64,000 nt of DNA, from the NCBI GenBank assembly GCA_963774075.1, contig CAVZDP010000003.1, forward strand, positions 186,001 to 250,000, written 5' to 3'. This document shows, one piece after another, positions 22,725 to 31,031 of this stretch (the stretch's first letter is position 1; the number at the start of each line of letters is the position of its first letter). The stretch is from JBBQNR01 sp963774075 (GTDB lineage: Bacteria; Actinomycetota; Thermoleophilia; Solirubrobacterales; JBBDJG01). Below the pieces are notes generated by a model. The model had not been told where the DNA came from and did not search any database. It saw only the letters and a program-made list of their open reading frames with translations. Position numbers and translations under genes: made by a program.

Positions 22725-23332
22725 GTCGGCGACCCTTCCTCGCGTGTCCCGCGCGCGTTCCACGTCGGAAACACTGAATTGGCAGGGTGCAGCCGTCAAG
22801 GGCGTGCCGGCCGGTGCACGTCTGGTTGCGCCCCAAACACCGGTGCAACACCCTGTTTCCACCTGCTCACCGGCCGTTGCGCGGGCGCGGAACGTTGCAG
22901 CCGTTGTAATTGCCAACCGAACCACTGATTGCACGCGGTTGCAGCCCTCGCCGGGCCACCACCGGTCGACCCTCGTCCACGTATTTTCGTCGACGGTCGA
23001 TCTCTTCGCCACGGTTCCGAGATCGAGGAGCGAACCTGCGCGGTCGGAACTCGTCGACAGGGACGACGAACGCTCGAAAGGCAGGAGTCGACAACGCGCA
23101 GCTCGGACCGACAGCTCTGCGCGCCGCAAGATCCCGTGCTTACGACCGGCCTGCAAGTTTCATTGCGAAACGCGAACTTGCTTGCCACCGCAATCCGGCG
23201 CAGTTAGTTTGCGGGCCGAGGGTTCTGGGTTTCCCTCAACACGGATGTCCTCGACTGATGCACGACAGGCGTGGAGGGCCTCTCGAGTTGTTTTCTCGAA
23301 ACCCAGGGCTAGGAAGGAAGGGGCTGCGCAAC
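22725..23332. other. 608-bp non-coding region upstream of cassette B
   Basis: The longest gene-free stretch. It is less GC-biased in codon positions than neighbours and carries no protein pattern I recognise. It contains four GTCGAC sites and repeated GGTTGC/GTTGCA motifs near 22830-22950. A GTTT-N16-GGGT motif at 23207-23230 is like the one before cassette A. A long leader (about 95 nt) would precede the GTG at 23333. Confidence 0.4.
23207..23233 (+). promoter_or_regulatory. candidate SigB/SigF-type promoter of cassette B
   Basis: GTTT at 23207-23210, 16-nt gap, GGGTTTC at 23227-23233. It shares GTTTnCnGGnCGnnnGTTCT with the motif at 807 upstream of the paralogous cassette, at identical spacing. 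Confidence 0.4.
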
Positions 23333-24262
23333 GTGGCCCGTGCGATGCGGCTCTTGCTGCTCGCGGCGACGATGACGGCATGCATTGCCGTGCTCGCGGC
23401 GGCGCCGGCGACGGCTGTTGAGCCCGAAGCGCCCGCGCCCGACCCCGGCGCATCCACACAGCTTCCCGATGCTCAAAATGCCCCGGCCGAAGCACCCGAG
23501 CCGGTGCCGGCATCGTCCACTGAGCTTCCCCCGGCAGATGTGCCCACGCCGCCCGTAGCGCCCGAGCCGAGCGCGACGGCGGACGACCCGGCGAGCGCCG
23601 GTGCCGGCGGCGGCGCAGCCGAAGCTCCCCCCGAAGAATCGTCACCACGAGGCGGAGGCGCCCCCCGCGGCGACGGCGCAAGCGGCCCATCGTCGGAGTC
23701 CGACGGCGCCCGGGCAACAGACTTTCCGATGGCCGACCCGACCGGCAGTGCGGCGCCGATGGCGTTGCCGCGTGCTGCAATCGCAGCTCCGAGCGTCCCA
23801 AGCGCGCTCGGGCCGCTCGCCGACCCCGTGCTTACCCCGAGCGTGCAGCAGGGGACGGCGGGCATGTTCGACAGCTTCGTCGTGATCGACACGGGCGGCA
23901 TCGCGCTCCTGGGTAGCTCACTCGGCTGCGGGGGTACCTGCTACGGCGGCGGGCTCGCCGGCCTGCTCAGCCGCGCGGCATCGAGCGAGCTCGCGCGCCA
24001 GCGCGCGATGCGCACAGGCAGCGCGAACCCGCCGTCCCTTTCGCTCTCGGCGCAGGTTCTCGAGCCGGTGTCACCGGCAGGCCACTTTCTCCGCCTGCTG
24101 ACGGGCGGCAGCGGTGGCACCGCGGCCTTCCTGCTGTTCGGCTTCGTCGCCGTGCTCGTGGGGACCGTGCTGCGAGTCCCGGATTTGAAGAAAGCTTTCA
24201 GTTTGCCGGCGGTAACGTGGCGTCCGCCGGTGTACCTCCCACCGCTCGAGTCGCCCGGCTAG
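23333..24262 (+). CDS. secreted Pro/Ala-rich protein with C-terminal anchor and PLExPG tail (cassette B, gene 1)
   Basis: 309 residues, unrecognised. Signal peptide (LLLLAATMTACIAVLAAAPA), a long Pro/Ala/Glu-rich region (PDPGASTQLPDAQNAPAEAP), then a short ordered segment with GCGGTCYGGGLAGLLSRAAS, a membrane helix (AAFLLFGFVAVLVGTVL) and the tail LPAVTWRPPVYLPPLESPG. The tail and overall order match the protein at 845. GTG at 23333 behind AGGAAGG; an ATG at 23345 is possible. The two cysteines in GCGGTC are not shared with its paralogue. It is followed after 82 nt by the repeat protein and likely co-transcribed. Function unknown; surface location inferred. Confidence 0.7.
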   Translation: MARAMRLLLLAATMTACIAVLAAAPATAVEPEAPAPDPGASTQLPDAQNAPAEAPEPVPASSTELPPADVPTPPVAPEPSATADDPASAGAGGGAAEAPPEESSPRGGGAPRGDGASGPSSESDGARATDFPMADPTGSAAPMALPRAAIAAPSVPSALGPLADPVLTPSVQQGTAGMFDSFVVIDTGGIALLGSSLGCGGTCYGGGLAGLLSRAASSELARQRAMRTGSANPPSLSLSAQVLEPVSPAGHFLRLLTGGSGGTAAFLLFGFVAVLVGTVLRVPDLKKAFSLPAVTWRPPVYLPPLESPG

Positions 24263-24286
24263 CCGCTCCGGCTGGCATTCAGGGCC

Positions 24287-24312
24287 GCGCCGGGGGCCCT
24301 TTCGCCCGGCGC
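24287..24312 (+). terminator. GC hairpin between the two cassette-B genes
   Basis: GCGCCGGG (24287-24294) pairs with CCCGGCGC (24305-24312), in the position equivalent to the hairpin at 1949-1975 in cassette A. Probably an attenuator or stabiliser, since the next gene has its own strong ribosome site (AGGAGG). Confidence 0.4.
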
Positions 24313-24344
24313 AACCACAAAAACTCGAAGTAGGAGGCAGCACT

Positions 24345-26987
24345 GTGAGATCCGCAGTAGCGCTCGCGGTCAGCATCCTCGTCTTGGCACTGGCGGGAGG
24401 ACCGGCATTCGCCGGTACCGACGCCGTTGCTCTCGGCGAGGACTCCGCGAGCCACGTCAACAACGGCGACACCGGTCAGGCGAATGACGCCTCGACCGAC
24501 GCCAGCGCATACAACGACAACACCACCGAGCAGGCAACCGTCCAGGAGCAGTCCTCGGGCGGCGGCGACGTCACCGGCAACGGTGCCGGCGATGAGGTCG
24601 GCCAGGAGCAGGAAGCGACGAACGAGAACGAGACCGACCAGGAGGTTTCAGCCGAGGCAGACGCTCTCGGGGCGAACCTGAACGGCGGATCGGGCGCTTC
24701 CGCGCCTGCCGCGTGCATCGAGGAGTGCGGGTCCCTTAGCCACGAGGGCGAGCACTCCAGCAACGGCGACACGACCCAGTCCAACGACGCCACGGGCACC
24801 GTGAACGCCGACAACACCAACGACACGGTCCAGTCGAACGACCAGACCTCCTCCTCCGGCGGCGGCGACGTCTCCGGCAACGGCGCCTACGACGGTGTCG
24901 AGCAGGAGCAGGAAGCGTCGAACGAGAACGAGACCGACCAGGACGCCTCGGGCGACGCAGGTGCGCTCCAGGCGAACGCGACCGGCGGCTCGTCCGGCGG
25001 TGGTGAGTACTCCAACAACGGCGACGTCAGCCAGACCAACGGCGGCGTTGTCGACGCCACGGCCGACAACGGGAACTGGACCGAGCAGTCCAACGGCCAG
25101 TCCCAGTCGAGCGGCGGCGGCGACATCTCCGGCAACGGCGCCGGCGATGACGTGAGCCAGGAGCAGGACGCCGACAACGAGAACGAGACCGACCAGGAGG
25201 CCTCAGGCACGGCAGGTGCGCTCGACCTGAACCTGAACGGCGGCTCGTCCGGCGGCGGTGAGTACACCAACAATGGCGACACCACCCAGGGCAACGATGG
25301 TTCGGCCGGTGCGAATGGCAACAACACCAACGACACCATCCAGTCGAACCAGCAGAGCCAGTCCTCGGGCGGCGGCGACATCTCCGGCAACGGCGCCGGC
25401 GATGACGTGAGCCAGGAGCAGGACGCGTCGAACGAGAACGAGACCGACCAGGAGGCCTCCGCCGAGGCGAACGCCCTCGAGGCGAATCTCAACGGCGGCG
25501 GGTCGACCGGTCCGGTCCCGGTTCCGGTCGCCGCGGTTGCTCCGATCTCATCCGGCGACGGCGAGCACTCCAACAACGGCGACGTCAGCCAGACCAGCGA
25601 CGGCGGTGCCGACGCCACGTCCGACAACGGGAACTGGACCGAGCAGTCCAACGGCCAGACCCAGTCGGGCGGCGGCGGCGACTACTCCGGCAACGGTTCG
25701 GGCAACGACGTCAGCCAGGAGCAGGACGCCGACAACGAGAACGAGACCGACCAGGAGGCCTCCGCCGAGGCGAACAATCTCGGCCTGAACCTCAACGGCG
25801 GCGGCTCACCGGGCATCGAGGCGGCAGCTCCGCGCTCCTCTGGCGACAGCGAGTACTCGAACAACGGTGACGTCAATCAGTCCAACGACGCCTCTACGGA
25901 CGCGGCGGCGGACAACGTCAACGACACCGTTCAGTCGAACGACCAGAGCCAGGCCGCCGGCGGCGGCGACATCACCGGCAACGGCGCTGGCGATGAGGTC
26001 GGCCAGGAGCAGGACGCATCGAACGAGAACGAGACCGACCAGGAGGCCTCCGCGGATGCCTGCACGCTGCAGGCGAACGTGAACGGCTCCACCGGCTCGC
26101 TCGGGCTGCTCGTCCTCATCGGGCTCACCCTCTGCGGCGAGCGCGAGCAGGGCACCGTCCCTACGACGGGCACCGGCATCCAGTCGGCGACCGGCGCGGG
26201 CAGTGGCTCAGGCTCCGGCAGCGAAGCCGGTCAGGATCAGGACGCCTCGAACGAGAACAGCACGGACCAGGACGCGGACGCTGACGCCGTCACCGGCCAG
26301 ATCAACGTCTACGCCCCCACCGTGGGTGGCTGCCACCGTTGCTTCAACGGGGATGTGACCCAGAACAACGACGGCACCACCAACTCGTCGGCTACCAACG
26401 ACAACAACACCGACCAGGGCAACACGCAGAACCAGTCGGCGGGCGGCGGCGACTACTCCGGGAACGGCTCAGGCAGCGATGTCGGCCAGGAGCAGGACGC
26501 CTCCAACGAGAACAGCACGGACCAGAGCGCAAAGGCGAAGGCAGTCACGGGGCAGGCGAACGTCTACGCCCCGGTGATCGTCTACTGCCACCGTTGCTTC
26601 AACGGCGACGTCACGCAGACGAACAACGCGACGACGAACGCCACCACAGGCAACACCAACGGCACGGTCCAGTCGAACTGCCAGGAGCAGTCCGCGGGCG
26701 GCGGCGTCACGCCGACCAACTGCGGAGCACAGGGCAGCGGCCAGCCGGCCCCGCCCACGATCATCACGGTGGTTCGTGAGGTGGTCCGCGAGGTCCTGGT
26801 CCCGAGCTCGAGTAGCGCGCCGAAGGCCGCTGCGAAGGTGAAGGCCAAGGCCAAGAAGTGCAAGTGCGCCAAGAAGACCAAGAAGATCAAGAAGAAGGCC
26901 AAGAAGAACACCAAGAAGTTCAAGAGAGGCGCCGCCTGCCCTAGCCACCGATCGGGGTCGACGAAGCAGACCCGGGTCTCCTGCTGA
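24345..26987 (+). CDS. secreted Asn/Gln-rich repeat protein with lysine-rich tail (cassette B, gene 2)
   Basis: 880 residues, unrecognised. After a signal peptide (MRSAVALAVSILVLALAG) come about eight repeats of 80-100 residues. Each has a first half NNGDxxQxND...ADNxNxTxQSN and a second half GGGDISGNGAGDDVSQEQ, DASNENETDQEASA, ending LNGG. The regular Asn/Gln ladder and Gly turns recall curlin-like or beta-solenoid repeats, but the match is loose. The late repeats contain paired CHRCFNGD cysteines. The last 80 residues switch to a strongly basic tail (KVKAKAKKCKCAKKTKKIKK), so an acidic body is joined to a cationic end. It would be exported; an aggregating matrix or surface fibre is a hypothesis. 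GTG start with AGGAGG upstream. Confidence 0.8.
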   Translation: MRSAVALAVSILVLALAGGPAFAGTDAVALGEDSASHVNNGDTGQANDASTDASAYNDNTTEQATVQEQSSGGGDVTGNGAGDEVGQEQEATNENETDQEVSAEADALGANLNGGSGASAPAACIEECGSLSHEGEHSSNGDTTQSNDATGTVNADNTNDTVQSNDQTSSSGGGDVSGNGAYDGVEQEQEASNENETDQDASGDAGALQANATGGSSGGGEYSNNGDVSQTNGGVVDATADNGNWTEQSNGQSQSSGGGDISGNGAGDDVSQEQDADNENETDQEASGTAGALDLNLNGGSSGGGEYTNNGDTTQGNDGSAGANGNNTNDTIQSNQQSQSSGGGDISGNGAGDDVSQEQDASNENETDQEASAEANALEANLNGGGSTGPVPVPVAAVAPISSGDGEHSNNGDVSQTSDGGADATSDNGNWTEQSNGQTQSGGGGDYSGNGSGNDVSQEQDADNENETDQEASAEANNLGLNLNGGGSPGIEAAAPRSSGDSEYSNNGDVNQSNDASTDAAADNVNDTVQSNDQSQAAGGGDITGNGAGDEVGQEQDASNENETDQEASADACTLQANVNGSTGSLGLLVLIGLTLCGEREQGTVPTTGTGIQSATGAGSGSGSGSEAGQDQDASNENSTDQDADADAVTGQINVYAPTVGGCHRCFNGDVTQNNDGTTNSSATNDNNTDQGNTQNQSAGGGDYSGNGSGSDVGQEQDASNENSTDQSAKAKAVTGQANVYAPVIVYCHRCFNGDVTQTNNATTNATTGNTNGTVQSNCQEQSAGGGVTPTNCGAQGSGQPAPPTIITVVREVVREVLVPSSSSAPKAAAKVKAKAKKCKCAKKTKKIKKKAKKNTKKFKRGAACPSHRSGSTKQTRVSC
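24459..26706 (+). repeat. tandem protein-coding repeats, about 250-290 bp period
   Basis: Roughly eight in-frame units. Units 3-6 are most alike at DNA level (recurrent GGCGGCGGCGAC, GACGTGAGCCAGGAGCAGGA and AACGAGAACGAGACCGACCA). Units 7 and 9 are partial. Confidence 0.85.
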
Positions 26988-27161
26988 GGGCACCGGTCCA
27001 ATAGAGATCGATTCCAATGGAAGAAAACGAACAGGAGTGATGTCTATAGAGATGCACGTCAGCTGACGGGCTTGGCGGCGGCATGGACGATCCGACCGCA
27101 GGCCCGCTCAACGAAACGGCAAGAAGCGCCAAGTAACCCAGACAGTGCGCTTCGAGGGATC

Positions 27162-27189
27162 TTGGGGGCTCGCTCAGGCGGGCCCCCAA
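27162..27189 (+). terminator. terminator hairpin upstream of carboxylase alpha gene
   Basis: TTGGGGGC (27162-27169) pairs with GCCCCCAA (27182-27189) around a 12-nt loop. It would end transcription from cassette B just before the TATAGT box at 27201. Confidence 0.55.
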
Positions 27190-27200
27190 CCCTGCCCGGC

Positions 27201-27206
27201 TATAGT
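27201..27206 (+). promoter_or_regulatory. -10 box for carboxylase alpha subunit
   Basis: TATAGT, 11 nt before the ATG at 27218; best match to TANNNT in the window. Confidence 0.5.
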
Positions 27207-27217
27207 CCGGCGCCGCC

Positions 27218-29002
27218 ATGTTTGCGAAGGTGCTGGTGGCCAACCGGGGGGAGATCGCGCTGCGCGTGATGCGCGCGCTGCAGGAGCTCGGGATCGGCTC
27301 GGTCGGCGTCTATTCGGAGGTCGACCGCGAGGCGCCGCACGTGCGCTACGCCGACGAGGCCTTCCTGCTCGGCCCGGGCCCGGCGCCGGAGAGCTACCTG
27401 AACGTCGAGAAGATCCTGGATGTCGCCGCCCAGTCGGGCGCCGAGGCGATCCATCCCGGTTACGGGTTCCTCGCCGAGAACGCTCCCTTCGCGGCGGCCT
27501 GCGAGAAGGCAGGCGTCGCGTTCGTCGGGCCGCCGGCGGCGGCGATCGAGGCGATGGGCTCGAAGACGCGCGCTCGAGAGATGATGAAGGCCGCCGGAGT
27601 GCCGATCGTGCCGGGCACGACCGAGCCGGTGGCGTCGTTGAAGGAGGCGAAGCCGATCGCCGCCAAGATCGGCTACCCCGTCGCGGTGAAGGCCTCCGGC
27701 GGGGGTGGCGGCAAGGGGTTTCGCGTCGCGGCCTCGAGCGAGGAGCTCGAAAAGGCGATGGAGGGAGCGAGCCGCGAGGGCGAGAAGTTCTTCTCCGACC
27801 CCACCGTGTACCTCGAGCGCTACCTCGAGGACCCGCGCCACGTCGAGGTCCAGGTGCTCGCCGACGCGCACGGGAACGTCGTCCACCTCGGCGAGCGCGA
27901 CTGCTCGATCCAGCGCCGCCACCAGAAGCTGATCGAGGAAACGCCCGCGCCCGGCGTGGACGAGGAGTTCCGCGCCCGTATAGGCCAGATCGCGATCGAT
28001 GCCGCGCGCGCGATCGGGTACCGCTCGGCCGGGACGATCGAGGGGCTGCTCGCCGAGAACGACGGAGAGCGCCAATACTTCTTCCTCGAGATGAACACGC
28101 GCGTCCAGGTCGAGCACACGGTCACGGAGATGGCGACCGGCATCGACATCGTCCACGAGCAGATCCGGATCGCCGCCGGCGAGCCGATCTCCTTCGAGCA
28201 GTCCGAGGTCTCCATCCGCGGCTCTTCGATCGAGTGCCGCATCAACGCGGAGGCCGCGCACAAGAAGTTCGCGCCGGCGCCCGGCAGGATCACCCGCTAC
28301 CGTGAGCCCGCGGGACCGGGCGTGAGGGTCGACTCGGGCGTCGAGGAGGGCTCCGAGGTAACGCCGCTCTACGACCCGATGATCGCCAAGCTGATCGTCG
28401 CTGCTTCGACGCGCGCAGCCGCGACCGGTCGCATGCTGCGCGCGCTCGCCGAGTACGAGATCGAGGGCGTGACGACGCTGATCCCGTTCCACGAGGCGCT
28501 GCTCAAAACCGAGCAGTGGGCCCGCGGCGAGACCTGCCGGGACCTGCTCGAGGATCCGAAGTGGCTCAAGTCGCTCGCCCCCGAGGCTCCGCCGCCCACC
28601 GCGGAGGACGAGGACGCGGAGGAAAAGCTGGAGCGCGACTACACGGTGGAGGTGTCCGGGCGCCGCTTCGACGTGAAGGTGATCGGGCCGCCGCCGGCCG
28701 CGGGAGCCGTTGCCTCGCCGAACTCGACCGCCGCTCGCCGGCCGCCCCGGCGCGAGCGAGCCGGTGCGGGTGCCACGCAGGACGGCGCTTCGGAGACCCT
28801 CCTCTCGCCGATCCAGGGCACCGTGTTGCGCGTCGACGTGAAGAAGGGCCAGGAGGTCGAGACCGGCGCAATCATCTGCGTGGTCGAGGCGATGAAGATG
28901 GAGAACGAGATCACCGCCCACCGCTCCGGCAAGGTGGAGGAGCTGAACGTCGCCGAGGGCGCCTCGATCGGCTCCGGCGAGACCATCGCCGTCATTAAAT
29001 AG
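27218..29002 (+). CDS. acetyl/propionyl-CoA carboxylase alpha subunit (biotin carboxylase plus biotin carrier)
   Basis: 594 residues. Biotin carboxylase domain: KVLVANRGEIALRVMRALQE, AIHPGYGFLAENAPFA, the ATP-grasp loop VKASGGGGGKGFRVA, HVEVQVLADAHGNVVHLGER, FLEMNTRVQVEHTVTEMATG. After a Pro/Arg-rich linker the biotinyl domain ends the protein, with the acceptor lysine in VVEAMKMENEI. It pairs with the beta subunit at 14566 and the epsilon subunit at 18336. Transcription seems independent, from TATAGT 11 nt upstream. Its stop is followed at once by three consecutive hairpins. Confidence 0.96.
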   Translation: MFAKVLVANRGEIALRVMRALQELGIGSVGVYSEVDREAPHVRYADEAFLLGPGPAPESYLNVEKILDVAAQSGAEAIHPGYGFLAENAPFAAACEKAGVAFVGPPAAAIEAMGSKTRAREMMKAAGVPIVPGTTEPVASLKEAKPIAAKIGYPVAVKASGGGGGKGFRVAASSEELEKAMEGASREGEKFFSDPTVYLERYLEDPRHVEVQVLADAHGNVVHLGERDCSIQRRHQKLIEETPAPGVDEEFRARIGQIAIDAARAIGYRSAGTIEGLLAENDGERQYFFLEMNTRVQVEHTVTEMATGIDIVHEQIRIAAGEPISFEQSEVSIRGSSIECRINAEAAHKKFAPAPGRITRYREPAGPGVRVDSGVEEGSEVTPLYDPMIAKLIVAASTRAAATGRMLRALAEYEIEGVTTLIPFHEALLKTEQWARGETCRDLLEDPKWLKSLAPEAPPPTAEDEDAEEKLERDYTVEVSGRRFDVKVIGPPPAAGAVASPNSTAARRPPRRERAGAGATQDGASETLLSPIQGTVLRVDVKKGQEVETGAIICVVEAMKMENEITAHRSGKVEELNVAEGASIGSGETIAVIK

Positions 29003-29088
29003 CCGGTTTTCGCTTAGGCGCGAAAACCGGGAGCTCCGAAGCAGTCGGCACTCGGAGCTCCCGTCATTTGCGCCTAAGCAAATGACGG
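29003..29088. repeat. three abutting 11-bp hairpins with complementary loops
   Basis: Hairpin 1: CCGGTTTTCGC (29003-29013) with GCGAAAACCGG (29020-29030), loop TTAGGC. Hairpin 2: GGGAGCTCCGA (29029-29039) with TCGGAGCTCCC (29052-29062). Hairpin 3: CCGTCATTTGC (29061-29071) with GCAAATGACGG (29078-29088), loop GCCTAA. All stems are perfect, and loops 1 and 3 are exact complements, extending to 10 bp if the stems open (29012-29021 with 29070-29079). It lies between convergent genes and may be a two-way terminator or a kissing-loop RNA. Confidence 0.75.
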
Positions 29089-29095
29089 CCTGTGC

Positions 29096-29770
29096 TCAGG
29101 CCTTGAGCAGGGTCACCGCGCTGCGCAGGTCCTTGACCTCGGCGTCGGGCCTGCGCTTGTCCTCCAGCGTCTCCTTCTTCCGGTTGACCCAGATCACGGG
29201 AATCTTGAGCTTCATGCACGGCTGGACGTCGGTGTAGAGGCTCGTCGCGATGTGGACCCAGCCCTGCTTGCCGCCGATGCGGCGCTGGCATTCCTTGAAG
29301 TGCGCGGGGTCGGGCTTGTAGCTGCGCACCTGCTGCGCCGTGACGACCAGGTCGAAGTCGGTGCGGAAGTGACGGCGCGTCGCTCCCAGCAGCTTGTCGT
29401 CGATGTTCGAGATCAGCCCGACCTGGTACTTCTTCGTGAGCCGGTCCAAGAGGGCGTTCGTGTCACGGAACGGCGGCCAGGAGGGGACGCTTTCGGGCAG
29501 GAAGCTGGAACGCACCGGCTCGAGCTCCCAGCCGAGCTCGCTCGCGACCTTGACGGCCGCCCGGCGCAGGACCTCCGCGTAGAGCTCGTACGAGCCGGCC
29601 ATGATCTCCCGCTGCGCCTCGAGGAAGAGCGGGATCAGCTCGTCGCGATCGATGGTGAAGCCATCCTTCGCGGCTTCCTGCTGGAAAGCCTTGTAGATCC
29701 CGGTCTCCCAGTCGATCAGGGTGCCGTAGACCTCCAGGCTCAGGAAATTGATCTTCTTGGGTAGCGCCAC
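29096..29770 (-). CDS. HAD-superfamily hydrolase-like protein, nucleophile Asp replaced by Glu
   Basis: 224 residues resembling 2-haloacid dehalogenase-type HAD proteins. Motif II is SNIDDKLLG, motif III RSYKPDPAHF, motif IV HIATSLYTDVQPC, and the cap domain lies between residues 15 and 95. Motif I, normally FDxYGTLxD with the first Asp as nucleophile, reads SLEVYGTLIDW, so the nucleophile is Glu. This should impair or change classical catalysis unless Glu substitutes. GTG at 29770, ribosome site GGGGGC. It ends 7 nt from the triple hairpin. Related HADs lacking the nucleophile sometimes act as binding proteins; activity here is uncertain. Confidence 0.85.
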   Translation of the reverse strand: MALPKKINFLSLEVYGTLIDWETGIYKAFQQEAAKDGFTIDRDELIPLFLEAQREIMAGSYELYAEVLRRAAVKVASELGWELEPVRSSFLPESVPSWPPFRDTNALLDRLTKKYQVGLISNIDDKLLGATRRHFRTDFDLVVTAQQVRSYKPDPAHFKECQRRIGGKQGWVHIATSLYTDVQPCMKLKIPVIWVNRKKETLEDKRRPDAEVKDLRSAVTLLKA

Positions 29771-29885
29771 TTGCCCCCGCCTCGCTCCTTCTAGTTGATA
29801 GCGTCCCGCGCCGCCGGGCTCGGCCGGGCCTTTCGGGGGGCGAAACATATCCGGGAAGGCGGATCGCCGACTGCAGGCGGGGGAC

Positions 29886-31031
29886 TTGGACCTACTCGAG
29901 TATCAGGGAAAACAGCTCTTCGCGCGGCACGGCATTCCGGTGCCGGAGGGTCGGCACGCCCGCACGCCCGTGGAGGCTCGCGCGGCCGCCGAGGAGCTCG
30001 GCTTCCCAGTCGTCATCAAGGCCCAGGTCCAGATCGGAGGCCGGGGCAAGGCCGGCGGGATCAAGGTCGCCAAGGACGCCGGCGAGGCCGAGCGGCACGC
30101 CGAGGCGATCCTCGGCATGGACATTCGCGGACTGACGGTCCACGAGGTGTGGGTCGAGCGCGCGTCGGAGATCGCCGCCGAGTACTACGCGGCCGTCGTG
30201 TTCGATCGCAGCGCCAAGAAGGCGCTCGTCATGTTGTCCTCGATGGGCGGCATGGACGTGGAGCAGGTCGCGGAGGAGCACCCCGACGCGATCGCGCGGC
30301 TGAACGTGGATCCGCTCACGGGCTTCAGGCCCTTCCACGGGCGCCGGCTCAGCTTCGGGAGCGGCATCGACGCGGACGTGATCCGCCCGACCGGGGAAAT
30401 GCTCGCCAAGCTCTACGACCTGTTCGAGCGCGAGGACGCCACGCTCGTGGAGGTCAATCCCCTGATCGTCACCGCCGACCGCCAGGTGCTGGCCCTCGAC
30501 GCCAAGGTGTCGATCGACGACAACTCCCTCGGTCGTCACCCGGACCTGGCCGAGATGCGTGACGTCTCGGCGGAAGACCAGCAGGAGCAGATGGCGAGGG
30601 AGCGCGGCATCACCTACGTCAAGCTCGACGGCGACATCGGCATCCTGGGCAACGGCGCGGGCCTCGTGATGTCGACGCTCGACGTGGTCGCGCAGGCCGG
30701 CGGCAAGCCCGCGAACTTCCTCGACGTGGGAGGCGGCGCGAAGGCGGAGGAGATCGTCACGGCGCTCGAGGTGCTGCTCTCCGATCAGAAGGTCGAGGCG
30801 GTCCTGTTCAACATCTTCGGCGGCATCACGCGCTGCGACGAAGTGGCCCGCGGCATCCTGAAGGCGCTCGACACGATCGAGGTGAAGGTCCCGATGGTCG
30901 TCCGCCTCGACGGCACCAACGACGAGGAGGGCCGGAAGATCCTCGCGGAGGCGAACCGGCCCGAGCTTCACCTCGCGCGCACGATGCTGGAGGCGGCGGA
31001 GATGGTCGTGCGGCTGGCGAAGGAAGGCTGA
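29886..31031 (+). CDS. sucC: succinyl-CoA synthetase beta subunit
   Basis: ATP-grasp subunit of the TCA-cycle ligase interconverting succinyl-CoA and succinate with substrate-level phosphorylation. 381 residues, full length: MDLLEYQGKQLFARHGIPVP, VVIKAQVQIGGRGKAGGIKV, ALVEVNPLIVTADRQVLALDAK without the middle shown, and NIFGGITRCDEVARGI near the C-terminus. It starts with TTG at 29886. The stop overlaps the sucD start (TGATGG), giving coupling. Functionally downstream of methylmalonyl-CoA mutase. Confidence 0.96.
   Translation: MDLLEYQGKQLFARHGIPVPEGRHARTPVEARAAAEELGFPVVIKAQVQIGGRGKAGGIKVAKDAGEAERHAEAILGMDIRGLTVHEVWVERASEIAAEYYAAVVFDRSAKKALVMLSSMGGMDVEQVAEEHPDAIARLNVDPLTGFRPFHGRRLSFGSGIDADVIRPTGEMLAKLYDLFEREDATLVEVNPLIVTADRQVLALDAKVSIDDNSLGRHPDLAEMRDVSAEDQQEQMARERGITYVKLDGDIGILGNGAGLVMSTLDVVAQAGGKPANFLDVGGGAKAEEIVTALEVLLSDQKVEAVLFNIFGGITRCDEVARGILKALDTIEVKVPMVVRLDGTNDEEGRKILAEANRPELHLARTMLEAAEMVVRLAKEG

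Noticed and set aside
22725..23332. Coding extension of cassette B gene 1 back to 22910
   Set aside because: The frame is open but the composition is irregular and the signal peptide clearly begins near 23345.
24459..26706. CRISPR array
   Set aside because: The repeats are long, in frame and protein-coding, without unique spacers of constant length.
24345..26987. Curli subunit (CsgA) homologue
   Set aside because: The Asn/Gln spacing is only loosely similar, repeats are four times longer than curlin repeats, and no csgE/F/G-like genes are nearby.
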